Shown here one piece after another: positions 7,447 through 16,971 of a DNA stretch of 21,146 nt (the stretch's first letter is position 1; each line of letters starts with the position of its first letter). Under the pieces are notes generated by a model. The model saw only the letters and a program-made list of their open reading frames with translations, had not been told where the DNA came from and searched no databases. The translations under genes were made by a program, and so were the position numbers. Source of the DNA: an uncultured Burkholderiales bacterium (GTDB lineage Bacteria > Pseudomonadota > Gammaproteobacteria > Burkholderiales > Burkholderiaceae_C); contig CAJBHE010000025.1 in NCBI GenBank assembly GCA_903952885.1, positions 1 through 21,146 on the forward strand, read 5' to 3'.

Positions 7447-7496
7447 CAACGTATTGAAGCACTGCAAAAGCACGCAGCCAATAAATGCAGCGTTGC

Positions 7497-8630
7497 TTAG
7501 TTCAAATGGCGCAATGGGTGCGCAGATGCTGGCCAAGGACTTTCGAAAAACGGCAGCACCATCTCAGGCGTGATATCGGCAATGCGCGTGGGTTGCCATT
7601 TAGGTGCGTGGTCTTTATCCACCGCCAAAGCGCGAATGCCCTCCACCGTTTCGCTGCTGACACCTCTGCGAGACAGATGATCCGTTTGAAAACAATGACG
7701 CACCAAATCACGCTCCATGCGCAAATCGTCAGCCAGTGTCATGCTGCGGCCACGGCGAATTTGCTCTAGAGTGACGCACAACATCAAGGGCGACTGATGC
7801 TGCAAAGCCTTCAAGGTGTGCACCGACCACTCATCTGCGCACTGCAAGGCTTGCTCTATCGCAGCCACCGTGGGTAAGCCAAACACTGTGTCGATGGACG
7901 CGCTCTGCCATGTGGGCGAAACGGCCAAAGCTTGCTCTGTCGTCACCTGGCTTTGTTGACGCCACCAAGCCACCACAGCCTCGCCACTCGCCCAATTTTG
8001 CTGGTGCAATGTGTCCCACATCGCAGGCAATGCAGCCGAGTTTACGCACACATCTGCCAAGCCCACATGCAGCGATTCGCCGCCGCACAACACATAGCCC
8101 GTCAGCGCCAAATATTCGCCCATGTGGACTGGACACATGGGACCATGACAGCGGCCCAAAAAATAACCGCCGCCCACATCTGGGAACAAACCAATGTGCG
8201 TTTCAGGCATGGCCATCTTGGTGCGCTCGGTGACCACCCGCAATGCAGCGCCTTGGCTGATCCCCATGCCGCCGCCCATGACGATGCCATCCATCAAGGC
8301 GATGTAGGGTTTGGGGTAGTTTTGAATCAAATGGTTGAGGCTGTATTCCTCGGTGAAGAAGTCTTCCAGCGCCACATCGCCGCTGAGCGCAGCTTGGTGG
8401 AAATAGCGAATGTCGCCGCCTGCACAAAATCCGCCAAACGGGCCTTCTTTGTTGCTGCCGCGCACCACCACAGCCATCACCTGCGCATCGTCTTGCCACG
8501 CTTGCAACACGTGGTTCAACTCACGCACCATTGCTAACGACAAAGCGTTCAAAGCCTTGGGACGGTTGAGCGTGATCAAGCCTAAATGGCCCACGCGTTC
8601 GGCATGAATATCGGTGGTGTAAGTGGACAT
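7497..8630 (-). CDS. Enoyl-CoA hydratase/isomerase family protein, 3-hydroxyisobutyryl-CoA hydrolase-like
   Basis: 377-residue crotonase-fold enzyme. Length and motifs fit 3-hydroxyisobutyryl-CoA hydrolase, which releases 3-hydroxyisobutyrate in valine degradation. The oxyanion-hole segment GGFCAGGDIR lies at residues 66-75, GGGMG at 119-123, and the hydrolase signature MPETHIGLFPDVGGG at 141-155, where Glu143 and Asp151 match the catalytic pair of this subgroup. An AGGAG ribosome site precedes ATG 8630. It converges with the CoA-transferase gene (50 nt apart, with no clear hairpin between). The typA terminator lies immediately upstream, so it probably has its own promoter, though I found no convincing one. 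An ordinary enoyl-CoA hydratase would be about 260 residues, which argues against that alternative. Confidence 0.88.
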   Translation of the reverse strand: MSTYTTDIHAERVGHLGLITLNRPKALNALSLAMVRELNHVLQAWQDDAQVMAVVVRGSNKEGPFGGFCAGGDIRYFHQAALSGDVALEDFFTEEYSLNHLIQNYPKPYIALMDGIVMGGGMGISQGAALRVVTERTKMAMPETHIGLFPDVGGGYFLGRCHGPMCPVHMGEYLALTGYVLCGGESLHVGLADVCVNSAALPAMWDTLHQQNWASGEAVVAWWRQQSQVTTEQALAVSPTWQSASIDTVFGLPTVAAIEQALQCADEWSVHTLKALQHQSPLMLCVTLEQIRRGRSMTLADDLRMERDLVRHCFQTDHLSRRGVSSETVEGIRALAVDKDHAPKWQPTRIADITPEMVLPFFESPWPASAHPLRHLN

Positions 8631-8664
8631 GCCTGCTCCTAAATGAAAAAGCGTATTTTCTTCA

Positions 8665-8694
8665 ATAAAAAAGCCGAGGATAACCTCGGCTTTT
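8665..8694 (-). terminator. Intrinsic terminator of the rimP-typA operon
   Basis: On the minus strand an 11-bp stem (AAAAGCCGAGG with CCTCGGCTTTT, plus coordinates 8684-8694 and 8669-8679) closes a 4-nt loop and is followed by a run of U. It lies 18 nt after the typA stop codon and before the hydrolase gene. Confidence 0.85.
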
Positions 8695-8711
8695 CGTGCA
8701 AAACAAGTGGA

Positions 8712-10529
8712 TTACTTGTTGCGCTTGCGCTCGTGCTCTTTCAAGAAGCGCTTACGCAGACGCACGCTCTTAGGCGTGATCTCGACCAACTCGTCGTCTT
8801 CAATGAATTCAACACCGTATTCGAGTGTGAGGTCAATCGGCGGCGTGATCTTGATCGCGTCTTCTTTGCCAGACACGCGGAAGTTGGTCAGCTGTTTGGT
8901 ACGTGTGGCGTTGACCACCAAGTCGTTGTCACGGCTGTGGATACCCACAATCATGCCTTCGTAAACAGGGTCGTTCGCCTTGACGAACATGCGACCACGG
9001 TCGTCCAACTTGCCCAAGGCGTAGGTGAAGATTTCACCATCGTCCATAGAGATCAACACACCGTTTTTACGACCACCAATTTCACCTTTGTGCAGCTCAT
9101 AGCTGTCAAAGATGTTGGAAATCAAACCTGAACCACGTGTCAAGTTCAAGAACTCGTTGGTGAAACCAATCAAACCGCGCGCAGGAATGCGGTATTCCAA
9201 ACGCACGCGACCACGGCCATCGGGTTCCATGTTGACGAGTTCGCCTTTGCGCTCGCCCAAAGCTTGCATGACGCCGCCTTGATGGGTTTCTTCGATGTCA
9301 GCGGTGACCAATTCGATAGGCTCATGGCGCTCGCCATTCACGTCACGGTAAACAACACGGGGTTTAGACACAGCCAACTCGTAGCCTTCGCGGCGCATGT
9401 TTTCCAACAGAATGGTCAAGTGCAATTCACCGCGACCTGCCACGTCAAACACGCCCTCTTCATCGGTTTCTTTGACGCGCAAAGCCACGTTGTGCTGCAG
9501 TTCTTTTTGCAGTCGGTCCCAGATTTGATGGCTGGTGACGTACTTGCCTTCGCGACCGGCCAAGGGGCTGGTGTTCACGCAGAAGTTCATGGTCAGGGTG
9601 GGCTCGTCAATCTTGAGCATCGGCAGCGGCGCTGGGTTGGACGGATCCGTCACGGTCACACCAATGTTGAGGTCGGCAATGCCGTTGATCAACACGATGT
9701 CGCCAGGGCCAGCTTCGGTGGCTTGCACACGGTCTAAGCCTTGGAACTTCAACACTTGGTTGACACGACCTTTAATGGCTGTGCCATCTGGGCCTTCCAT
9801 CACCAGCACATCCATCATGGGCTTGACGGTGCCTTGGCTGATACGGCCCACGCCGATACGGCCCACGAAGGTGGAGAAGTCAAGCGCGGAAATTTGCAAT
9901 TGCAACGGTGCATCAGGGTCACCTTGCTGGGGTGGCACGTGCTTCAACACGGTGTTGAAGAGGGCCGACATGTCGGGGCCCCACTGCTCACCTGGTGCGC
10001 CCTCTTCCATCGAGGTCCAGCCGTTGATACCCGAGGCATACACCACAGGAAAGTCGAGTTGCTCGTCGGTAGCGCCAAGTTTGTCGAACAGGTCAAAAGC
10101 GGCGTTCACCACTTTGTCTGGGTTCGCACCCGGCTTGTCCACTTTGTTCACCACCACGATGGGCTTCAAGCCCAAGGCCAAAGCCTTCTTGGTCACGAAA
10201 CGGGTTTGAGGCATCGGGCCTTCTTGCGCGTCGATCAACAACACCACACCGTCGACCATCGACAACGCACGTTCGACTTCGCCGCCGAAGTCCGCGTGAC
10301 CCGGGGTGTCAACGATGTTGATGTGCGTTCCTTCCCAGCTCACGGCGCAGTTCTTGGCCAAGATGGTGATGCCGCGCTCGCGTTCAATGGCGTTGTTGTC
10401 CATCACGGTGTCGACCACTTTTTCGTGCTCAGCAAACGTGCCGGATTGACGCAGCAACTGGTCGACCATGGTGGTTTTACCGTGGTCAACGTGGGCGATG
10501 ATCGCGATGTTTCGGATTTGTTTAGTCAT
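8712..10529 (-). CDS. typA: Translational GTPase TypA/BipA
   Basis: 605-residue ribosome-binding GTPase that resembles EF-G and assists ribosome assembly and stress responses. The G-domain motifs are intact: P-loop AHVDHGKTT (12-20), the switch I ERERGITI segment (49-56), DTPGHADFGGEV (74-85) and NKVDKPGA (128-135). EF-G-like domains III and V and the TypA C-terminal domain follow, for example GRGELHLTILLENMRREGYE and the LNLTRGSGL segment. Length matches the family. It starts 14 nt after truB, with an AGAGAGA ribosome site, and ends at the operon terminator, so it is probably the last gene of the rimP transcript. Confidence 0.98.
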   Translation of the reverse strand: MTKQIRNIAIIAHVDHGKTTMVDQLLRQSGTFAEHEKVVDTVMDNNAIERERGITILAKNCAVSWEGTHINIVDTPGHADFGGEVERALSMVDGVVLLIDAQEGPMPQTRFVTKKALALGLKPIVVVNKVDKPGANPDKVVNAAFDLFDKLGATDEQLDFPVVYASGINGWTSMEEGAPGEQWGPDMSALFNTVLKHVPPQQGDPDAPLQLQISALDFSTFVGRIGVGRISQGTVKPMMDVLVMEGPDGTAIKGRVNQVLKFQGLDRVQATEAGPGDIVLINGIADLNIGVTVTDPSNPAPLPMLKIDEPTLTMNFCVNTSPLAGREGKYVTSHQIWDRLQKELQHNVALRVKETDEEGVFDVAGRGELHLTILLENMRREGYELAVSKPRVVYRDVNGERHEPIELVTADIEETHQGGVMQALGERKGELVNMEPDGRGRVRLEYRIPARGLIGFTNEFLNLTRGSGLISNIFDSYELHKGEIGGRKNGVLISMDDGEIFTYALGKLDDRGRMFVKANDPVYEGMIVGIHSRDNDLVVNATRTKQLTNFRVSGKEDAIKITPPIDLTLEYGVEFIEDDELVEITPKSVRLRKRFLKEHERKRNK

Positions 10530-10543
10530 GCTTCTCTCTTCAT

Positions 10544-11545
10544 TTATACCTGCTGAGCCAGCACGGGCTGGTTGACAGGCGATCTTTCCAAAATTTGTTG
10601 AATTTCAAGGGGACTCAACAATCGTCCCGGAATCAGTTCTCCTGCTTTCACATGGGCGCTGCCCAGCAAAGCAAAAGGGTTTTCTCCAAACACAGACACG
10701 CGGTCCAGATCAGGCCAAGCACCGCGACGACGGACGCCGCTTAAGAATCGACCAGAATTTTCGCTATCCAACGTGACGGTTGTGTGATCGGGCAGCAAGC
10801 ACTGCACAGGCATCAAACGGGCCTCGCGCTGGGGCTCGTCCATGGCCGTCAAGTCTTCCAAAGTCACGCACGCTGAAGCGTCAAACGGTCCTGTCACCAC
10901 TCGGCGCAAAGCGCTCAAATGGCCGCCACAGCCCAAGGCTTCGGCAATGTCCTCGCCCAAGGTGCGGATGTAAGTACCTTTGCTGCACGTCACACGCAAA
11001 CGCAAAAATGGCGCGCCACCCTCAATCTGCATCTCTAACAGCTCTAAGTCGTGAATCACCACATGGCGTGCCTTGCGCTCAACGGTTTCACCTGCACGCG
11101 CATACTCGTACAAAGGTTTGCCGTCTTTTTTCAAAGCGCTGTACATGGGCGGCACTTGTGTAATTGGCCCCATGAAACGGTCGAGCACTTCCACCACTTG
11201 CCCAGCAGTACACGCGACGGGGCGCTCTGAAATGACTTCGCCTTCGGCATCGGCTGTGGTGGTTTTCACACCTAAACGAACCGTAGTTTCATAGGTCTTG
11301 TCAGCGTCTAAATGGAGCTGACTGAATTTGGTAGCCGCGCCAAAACACAAGGGCAACACACCGGTGGCCAATGGGTCTAACGTGCCTGTGTGGCCTGCTT
11401 TTTCGGCACGCAACAACCACTTGGCTTTTTGCAGGGCATCGTTACTCGACAAACCGATGGGCTTGTCCAGCAACAACACACCATGCACAGGGCGTCGTTG
11501 TACCCGTGCGCGTGGCACACGTGGACTGGTGGCTGCGGTGCTCAA
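10544..11545 (-). CDS. truB: tRNA pseudouridine(55) synthase TruB
   Basis: Converts U55 of the tRNA T-loop to pseudouridine. I start it at the TTG at 11545 (333 residues) because this is one base after the rbfA stop and has an AAGGA site eight bases upstream; the open frame extends to another TTG at 11584, which would overlap rbfA by 38 nt. The N-terminus GVLLLDKPIGLSSNDALQKAK (22-42) and the catalytic motif GHTGTLDPLATG (51-62) with Asp57 are typical. KTYETTVRLGVKTTTADAEG and CSKGTYIRTLGEDI are further family blocks, and the C-terminus holds a PUA-like domain. It is translationally coupled to rbfA and lies 14 nt before typA. Confidence 0.96.
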   Translation of the reverse strand: MSTAATSPRVPRARVQRRPVHGVLLLDKPIGLSSNDALQKAKWLLRAEKAGHTGTLDPLATGVLPLCFGAATKFSQLHLDADKTYETTVRLGVKTTTADAEGEVISERPVACTAGQVVEVLDRFMGPITQVPPMYSALKKDGKPLYEYARAGETVERKARHVVIHDLELLEMQIEGGAPFLRLRVTCSKGTYIRTLGEDIAEALGCGGHLSALRRVVTGPFDASACVTLEDLTAMDEPQREARLMPVQCLLPDHTTVTLDSENSGRFLSGVRRRGAWPDLDRVSVFGENPFALLGSAHVKAGELIPGRLLSPLEIQQILERSPVNQPVLAQQV

Positions 11546-11546
11546 G

Positions 11547-11918
11547 TCAGTCGTCCTTCGCTTTGGAAGCGACTGCCTTGGCAATCAAAGCGTTCATGTC
11601 TGACGCATGCTCTGGCGTGCGGTCGTACACAAAGTGCAAAGTGGGTACGGTGTGGATGTGCAAGCGCTTGAACAAGCCATTGCGCAAAAAACCTGCAGCT
11701 TGGTTTAAGCCCTCCCCCGTTTTCACAGGGTCGCCATTCAACACGCTGAAGTGCACTTTGGCATGGGCGTAATCCGGCGTTACTTCCACACCTTGCAGCG
11801 TGACCATGCCCACGCGTGGGTCCTTCAACTCACGCGCGATCAAGTCGGCCAGGTCGCGTTGGATCTGGTCGGCCACTTGGTAGCTGCGGTTGGGGGTGCT
11901 GGTCGGTTTACGTGCCAT
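11547..11918 (-). CDS. rbfA: 30S ribosome-binding factor RbfA
   Basis: Small KH-like cold-shock protein that matures the 5' end of 16S rRNA on the 30S subunit. I chose ATG 11918 (123 residues; MARKPTSTPNR start), because the longer frame from GTG 11948 begins immediately after infB and adds ten atypical residues. Family blocks visible are RSYQVADQIQRDLADLIARE, LKDPRVGMVTLQGVEVTPDY, AKVHFSVL and the late LHFVYDRTPEHASDM. It lies 33 nt after infB and one nucleotide before truB. Confidence 0.95.
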   Translation of the reverse strand: MARKPTSTPNRSYQVADQIQRDLADLIARELKDPRVGMVTLQGVEVTPDYAHAKVHFSVLNGDPVKTGEGLNQAAGFLRNGLFKRLHIHTVPTLHFVYDRTPEHASDMNALIAKAVASKAKDD

Positions 11919-11951
11919 GCTGGATTGCCTGTTGAAAGTGCCACTCACGCT

Positions 11952-14780
11952 TTACAGCGTACGTGCCACCTCTTTGATTTCAAAGAATTCCAACACATCG
12001 CCTTCGACGATGTCGTTGTAGTTCTTGACGGTCAAACCGCACTCGAAGTTTTCTTTCACTTCTTTGGCATCGTCTTTGAAACGCTTCAAGCTGTCGAGTT
12101 CGCCGGTGAAGACGACCACGTTGTTACGCAACAAACGCAACTTGGCAGAACGACGAACCAAACCAGAGGTCACCATACAACCCGCGATCGCACCAATCTT
12201 GCTGACGCGCAGCACTTGGCGAATCTCGGCTGTACCGATGACTTCTTCTTTCTTGTCTGGCGTGAGCATGCCGGACATGGCCGCTTTGAGTTCGTCCACC
12301 GCGTCATAAATGATGTTGTAGTAACGAATGTCCACGCCATTGTTCTCGGCCAACTTGCGCGCACCTGCATCTGCACGCGTGTTAAAACCAATGATCACGG
12401 CCTTAGAGGCAATTGACAAGTTCACATCACTTTCGCTGATGCCGCCCACTGCGGCGTACACCAACTGAACCTTGACTTCTGCAGTAGACAACTTGAGCAA
12501 CGACGCAGCCAAAGCTTCTTGCGAACCTTGAACATCGGCCTTGACGATGATGGGCAAGAGCTTGACTTCGCCAGACGTCATGTCGGAGAACATGTTTTCC
12601 AGCTTGGACGCTTGTTGCTTGGCCAACTTGGTGTTGCGCACCTTGCCTGCACGGTACGTAGCGATTTCGCGGGCACGACGTTCGTCGGTCATCACCATAA
12701 ATTCGTCGCCAGCTTGCGGCACTTCAACCAAACCTTGAATCTCAACTGGAATCGATGGGCCAGCCGATTTGATGGGCTTGCCGTTTTCGTCCAACATGGC
12801 ACGCACGCGGCCATAGGTTTGACCACCCAAAACCACATCGCCCACATGCAGCGTTCCGGACTGAACCAGCACTGTGGCCACAGGACCGCGACCTTTGTCG
12901 AGTCGCGCTTCGATCACCAAGCCTTTGGCCATGGCGTCGACAGGCGCTTTGAGCTCGAGTACTTCGGCTTGCAAGAGCACTTGCTCGAGCAACTCGTCAA
13001 TGCCTGCACCGGTTTTGGCGGAGACTTCACAGAACGGTGAATCACCACCAAACTCTTCAGGCACCACTTCTTCAGCCACTAACTCGCCTTTGACGCGCTC
13101 TGGGTTGGCTCCGGGTTTGTCAATCTTGTTGACCGCCACCACGATGGGCACACCCGCCGCTTTTGCGTGCTTGATGGCTTCTTTGGTTTGTGGCATCACG
13201 CCATCGTCCGCCGCCACCACCAAGATGACAATGTCAGTCGCTTTAGCGCCGCGAGCACGCATGGCCGTGAAGGCCTCGTGACCTGGCGTGTCCAAGAACG
13301 AAATCATGCCGCGAGGCGTTTCCACGTGGTACGCGCCAATGTGTTGGGTAATGCCACCGGCTTCGCCCGAGGCGACTTTGGCGCGACGGATGTAATCGAG
13401 CAAAGAAGTTTTACCGTGGTCCACGTGGCCCATGACCGTAACCACAGGGGCGCGTGTGATGGACTCTGCTTGGTGACCCGACGCTTCTTCTTCGGTAAAC
13501 GCTTCTGGATCGTCCAGTGCAGCCACCACCGCTTTGTGCCCTAACTCTTCCACCAAAATCATGGCAGTGTCTTGGTCCAAAGGCTGGTTGATGGTTGCCA
13601 TTTGGCCGAGCTTCATCAATTGCTTGATGACCTCAGAGGCTTTAATTGCCATCTTGTGGGCCAATTCGCCCACAGTGATGGTTTCGGGCACGTGCACTTC
13701 GAGCACACGCGCTTCAACAGCGGCTTGGGGCGCTCGGTCATCGTCGCGCTCACGACGGCCTTTGGGGCCTCCACGCCAGCTGTTGCGACCCACGCCTCCA
13801 CTTGCATCACCGCGAGTTTTGATGGCTTTCTTTTTAGCTTGTTCATCGGCCCAGCTGGAAGACAGCTTGGCGCTCTTGACTTCTTTGTTGCCAGGCGCGG
13901 CAGAACCAGGAGCAGCGGCTGCACCTGGACGTGCACCCGCTGCGGGTGTACCGGCAGGCTTGTGCAAGGTGCCTTTGATGGCTTTGGGGTCAGGTGTGGG
14001 CTCAGGCTTTTTGGCCACCGTTTGCTTTTGAGGTGTGCTCATCATCAGGCGAATGGCTTCGGCTTCAGCCAAAGCTTTGCGGCGACGGCTGTCCAAATCA
14101 ACGGCGCGCGCGGTATCTTCGTCGGCACGCGCTTTTGATGCCGCTAAAGCCTTCAAGCGAGCAGCTTCAACAGCTTGGACTTTGGCATCCAACACAGCCT
14201 CTGTGGCTTCGGCTTTTGCTGCGGGCAAAGCTGTTTCAGCTACCTCAACAGCCTCGGCTTGCGCTTTGGCTTTGGCAGCTTCTTGTTTGGCCTGCTCTTT
14301 GGCTTCTTGCTCTTCGCGCAATCGACGTTTTTCGGCCAGCTCTTCTTCTTGACGACGGATCAGCTCAGCTTGGCGACGTGCTTCTTCTTCACGACGGGCC
14401 AACTCGGCATGATCAATCGCAGGCACAACGGGCTCTTGCAAGGCAGCAGGTGAAGCTTGAACGTCAGTGCTCTCGTCTTCATCACGCTTGACGAAAGTGC
14501 GTTTTTTACGCACTTCCACTTGGATGGTGCGAGCTTTGCCTGTGGCGTCGGCTTGTTTGATCTCGGTGGTCGATTTTTTGACCAAGGTGATTTTTTTGCG
14601 CTCTGGCGATGCCGTGCCATGACTGGCTTGCAAATGGCTCAACAGCATTTGTTTATCACCTTCGGTCAACACATCGCTGGCCGAAGATTTTGGGACACCA
14701 GCTGCCTTGAGCTGGTCAAGCAGGGTGTCGGTTGGTTTTTTGAGTTCGCTGGCAAACTCGGCTACGGTCGTACTGGACAT
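11952..14780 (-). CDS. infB: Translation initiation factor IF-2
   Basis: 942-residue GTPase that places initiator fMet-tRNA on the 30S subunit and drives subunit joining. The IF2 N-terminal domain (TVAEFASELKKPTDTLLDQL) covers about 1-55. A long charged Ala/Glu/Arg coiled-coil region (about 120-245) and a Gly/Pro/Ala-rich linker (265-345) precede a second IF2-N module (about 360-420). The G domain has GHVDHGKT (451-458), DTPGHEAF (497-504) and NKIDKPGA (551-558), and the EF-Tu-like and C-terminal fMet-tRNA-binding domains follow. ATG 14780 has a GAGGAAG ribosome site. The gene is 24 nt after nusA in the conserved nusA-infB order. Confidence 0.98.
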   Translation of the reverse strand: MSSTTVAEFASELKKPTDTLLDQLKAAGVPKSSASDVLTEGDKQMLLSHLQASHGTASPERKKITLVKKSTTEIKQADATGKARTIQVEVRKKRTFVKRDEDESTDVQASPAALQEPVVPAIDHAELARREEEARRQAELIRRQEEELAEKRRLREEQEAKEQAKQEAAKAKAQAEAVEVAETALPAAKAEATEAVLDAKVQAVEAARLKALAASKARADEDTARAVDLDSRRRKALAEAEAIRLMMSTPQKQTVAKKPEPTPDPKAIKGTLHKPAGTPAAGARPGAAAAPGSAAPGNKEVKSAKLSSSWADEQAKKKAIKTRGDASGGVGRNSWRGGPKGRRERDDDRAPQAAVEARVLEVHVPETITVGELAHKMAIKASEVIKQLMKLGQMATINQPLDQDTAMILVEELGHKAVVAALDDPEAFTEEEASGHQAESITRAPVVTVMGHVDHGKTSLLDYIRRAKVASGEAGGITQHIGAYHVETPRGMISFLDTPGHEAFTAMRARGAKATDIVILVVAADDGVMPQTKEAIKHAKAAGVPIVVAVNKIDKPGANPERVKGELVAEEVVPEEFGGDSPFCEVSAKTGAGIDELLEQVLLQAEVLELKAPVDAMAKGLVIEARLDKGRGPVATVLVQSGTLHVGDVVLGGQTYGRVRAMLDENGKPIKSAGPSIPVEIQGLVEVPQAGDEFMVMTDERRAREIATYRAGKVRNTKLAKQQASKLENMFSDMTSGEVKLLPIIVKADVQGSQEALAASLLKLSTAEVKVQLVYAAVGGISESDVNLSIASKAVIIGFNTRADAGARKLAENNGVDIRYYNIIYDAVDELKAAMSGMLTPDKKEEVIGTAEIRQVLRVSKIGAIAGCMVTSGLVRRSAKLRLLRNNVVVFTGELDSLKRFKDDAKEVKENFECGLTVKNYNDIVEGDVLEFFEIKEVARTL

Positions 14781-14804
14781 ATGTGATCTTCCTCGCCATG
14801 ACCG

Positions 14805-16289
14805 TTACTCTTGACCCGCGAACCAATGTTCACGTGCCTTCAAGATCAGGGTTTTGGCCTCTTCTTCGCTTTGGCCGGTAATGGCTGTGAGCTCGTCTAC
14901 GGCCAAATCGGCCAAATCGTCACGGGTATGCACGCCGCTCTCAGCCAGCTGGGGCAAGAACTCCGCATTCAATCCTTCGAGGTCACGCAAATCTTGCGAA
15001 ACTTCTTCGACGCTCTCTTCGCGTGCAATTTCTAGGGTGAGCAGCGCATCCTTGGCACGTGTGCGCAGCTCGTTGACGGTATCTTCGTCAAAACTTTCAA
15101 TTTCCAACATCTCTTGCAAGGGCACGTAAGCTACTTCTTCGAGGCTGGTGAAGCCTTCTTCGATCAGGATGTCAGCGACTTCTTGATCCACGTCCAACTT
15201 GGCCATGAACAGTTCACGGATACTGAAGGTCTCGTCAGCTTGCTTTTGAGCCGACTCAGCGGCGTCCATGATGTTGATTTTCCAACCGGTCAATTCAGCG
15301 GCCAAGCGCACGTTTTGACCGCCACGGCCGATGGCGATGGCGAGGTTTTCTTCGTCCACCACCACATCCATGGCGTGACGCTCTTCGTCCACCACGATCG
15401 AGCTGACGTTGGCAGGCGCCAAAGCGCCGATCACAAACTGCGCTGGGTCTTCACTCCACAAGACAATGTCAACGCGCTCACCCGCGAGCTCAGTGGTCAC
15501 AGCATTCACTCGGGTACCACGCACACCAACGCATGTACCGATAGGGTCCACGCGTTTGTCGTGAGAGATCACAGCAATCTTGGCGCGCGAACCTGAGTCA
15601 CGGGCGCATGATTTAATCTCCAACATGCCTTGCTCGATTTCTGGCACTTCGTGGCGGAACAACTCCACCATGAACTCGGGCGACGAACGAGACAAGATGA
15701 TGGGAGCACCGCGCAAGGTGAGGTCCACATCCATGATCATGGCGCGCACGCGATCGCCGCTGCGGAAGTTTTCCTTCGGAATCATTTCGCTGCGACGCAG
15801 ACGACCTTCCACACGACCAGATTCGACAATGAGGTCGCCCTTGTCCATGCGCTTGACCGTGCCCACAAAAATTTTGTCGCCGCGCGACATGAAATCGTTG
15901 AGCAACATTTCGCGCTCAGCATCACGGATTTTTTGCAAGATCACCTGCTTTGCCGCCATCGCGCCGATACGGCCGATCGGCAAAGACTCGATGCCTTCTT
16001 CGATGTACTCACCTTCTTCGGCATCAGCCACGCGTTCGCGAGCGTCCATCAGCATTTCTTCAGCTTCAGGGTTTTGTAAACCAGCTTCATCAGGCACCAC
16101 CAACCAACGACGGAAGGTTTCGTACTCACCCGAATCACGGTCCATCGCGACGCGAATGTCCACATCACCTTGGTACAACTTTTTGGTTGCCTGGGCCAGC
16201 GCCAACTCGACGGCGCCAAACACCACATCGCGTTCGACGTTTTTCTCACGCGAGATTGCCTCGACCAGCATCAACATTTCGCGGTTCAT
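14805..16289 (-). CDS. nusA: Transcription termination/antitermination factor NusA
   Basis: 494-residue RNA-polymerase-associated factor that affects pausing, termination and antitermination. The N-terminal polymerase-binding domain is about 1-130. An S1 domain (about 137-200, KIFVGTVKRMDKGDLIVESG) and two KH domains follow, with GxxG loops at GVRGTR (254-259) and GRGGQN (321-326). Two C-terminal acidic helical repeats lie at about 355-420 and 435-490, which in Proteobacteria contact the alpha subunit and relieve autoinhibition. An AGAAGGAG site precedes ATG 16289. It lies 28 nt after rimP. NusA is known to autoregulate this operon in E. coli, which matters for the hairpin upstream of rimP. 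Confidence 0.98.
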   Translation of the reverse strand: MNREMLMLVEAISREKNVERDVVFGAVELALAQATKKLYQGDVDIRVAMDRDSGEYETFRRWLVVPDEAGLQNPEAEEMLMDARERVADAEEGEYIEEGIESLPIGRIGAMAAKQVILQKIRDAEREMLLNDFMSRGDKIFVGTVKRMDKGDLIVESGRVEGRLRRSEMIPKENFRSGDRVRAMIMDVDLTLRGAPIILSRSSPEFMVELFRHEVPEIEQGMLEIKSCARDSGSRAKIAVISHDKRVDPIGTCVGVRGTRVNAVTTELAGERVDIVLWSEDPAQFVIGALAPANVSSIVVDEERHAMDVVVDEENLAIAIGRGGQNVRLAAELTGWKINIMDAAESAQKQADETFSIRELFMAKLDVDQEVADILIEEGFTSLEEVAYVPLQEMLEIESFDEDTVNELRTRAKDALLTLEIAREESVEEVSQDLRDLEGLNAEFLPQLAESGVHTRDDLADLAVDELTAITGQSEEEAKTLILKAREHWFAGQE

Positions 16290-16317
16290 GATCGGTTACT
16301 CCTTCTCTTACCTAAGT

Positions 16318-16878
16318 TCAACGGGGCTGCTTGCCCTTGAAATCCACAATCGGAGCCAGACGTGCTTCTCGCAGCTCGTCCAGCGTGAAACCCAGTGCGT
16401 GCACCGGCATTTCGGCTAATCTTTTGGGGCTGACCTTTTGACCCGGCTTGGCCTTGACTTCATCACGCCAGGTGATTTGCCAGCCTGCGCCATCATCGGT
16501 GCGCTCTAAGGTGCCACGGAATTTTTTACGGCTTGCCGCCACTTGGCCCGCAGCGGCTGAACCAATGGGCGCCTTGAGGGTGAGGTCGACCTCTTCGCCC
16601 AAAAATCGCTCGAAATCAGCTTGATGACGCAAGGGGCGGTCAATACCAGGCGAAGACACCTCAAGTCGGGCATATTCAGCGCCATCGACTTCCAAAGCGA
16701 ATTGCAGCTGGCGCGTGACGCGTTCGCAGTCTTCCACGTTGATGGGCTGAACGGGCGTGTCAGCCGTCCAAGGCATGTCGATCGTGATGCGCAAGAGACC
16801 TCCGGCGGAGCGTTCAATCTCTACCAGGTCGTAACCTAAGCCGGTCACTGTTTGTTCTACGGTTTGCTGCAAACTCAC
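16318..16878 (-). CDS. rimP: Ribosome maturation factor RimP
   Basis: 30S maturation factor (DUF150), 186 residues from GTG 16878, which gives the typical start MSLQQTVEQTVTGLGYDLVE. The open frame reaches back to a TTG at 16899, which would add seven residues; an AGAAGG site 12 nt before the GTG favours the shorter form. Family blocks are ERSAGGLLRITIDMPW, NVEDCERVTRQLQFALEVDG, RLEVSSPGIDRPLRHQADFE and a C-terminal SH3-like part with RTDDGAGWQITWRDEVKAKP. It is the first gene of the rimP-nusA-infB-rbfA-truB-typA operon. Confidence 0.95.
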   Translation of the reverse strand: MSLQQTVEQTVTGLGYDLVEIERSAGGLLRITIDMPWTADTPVQPINVEDCERVTRQLQFALEVDGAEYARLEVSSPGIDRPLRHQADFERFLGEEVDLTLKAPIGSAAAGQVAASRKKFRGTLERTDDGAGWQITWRDEVKAKPGQKVSPKRLAEMPVHALGFTLDELREARLAPIVDFKGKQPR

Positions 16879-16919
16879 GTCGGAAAAAAGCCTTCTCAAT
16901 CAAGCACTCAAAAAACAAA

Positions 16920-16961
16920 CGACCAAAAAAAACGAGCGGTAATTACCCGCCCGTTTGGTCG
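16920..16961 (-). terminator. Leader hairpin/terminator-like element upstream of rimP
   Basis: Read on the minus strand, CGACC...GGTCG (16961-16957 with 16924-16920) encloses a second stem, ACGGGCGG with CCGCTCGT (one mismatch), around TAATTA, followed by eight U. It could act as the terminator of the upstream yej operon. However, the predicted rimP promoter lies upstream of it, so the same element is also in the rimP leader and could attenuate that operon. Confidence 0.6.
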
Positions 16962-16971
16962 TGAAGCGTCT

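Noticed and set aside
7447..7496. Bidirectional terminator between the convergent CoA-transferase and hydrolase genes
   Set aside because: Short matches such as CTGCA/TGCAG exist but no stable stem with a U-tract was found.
8712..16289. Many long plus-strand open frames opposite typA, infB and nusA
   Set aside because: These are complements of strongly conserved genes, a consequence of their codon use, with no independent protein similarity.
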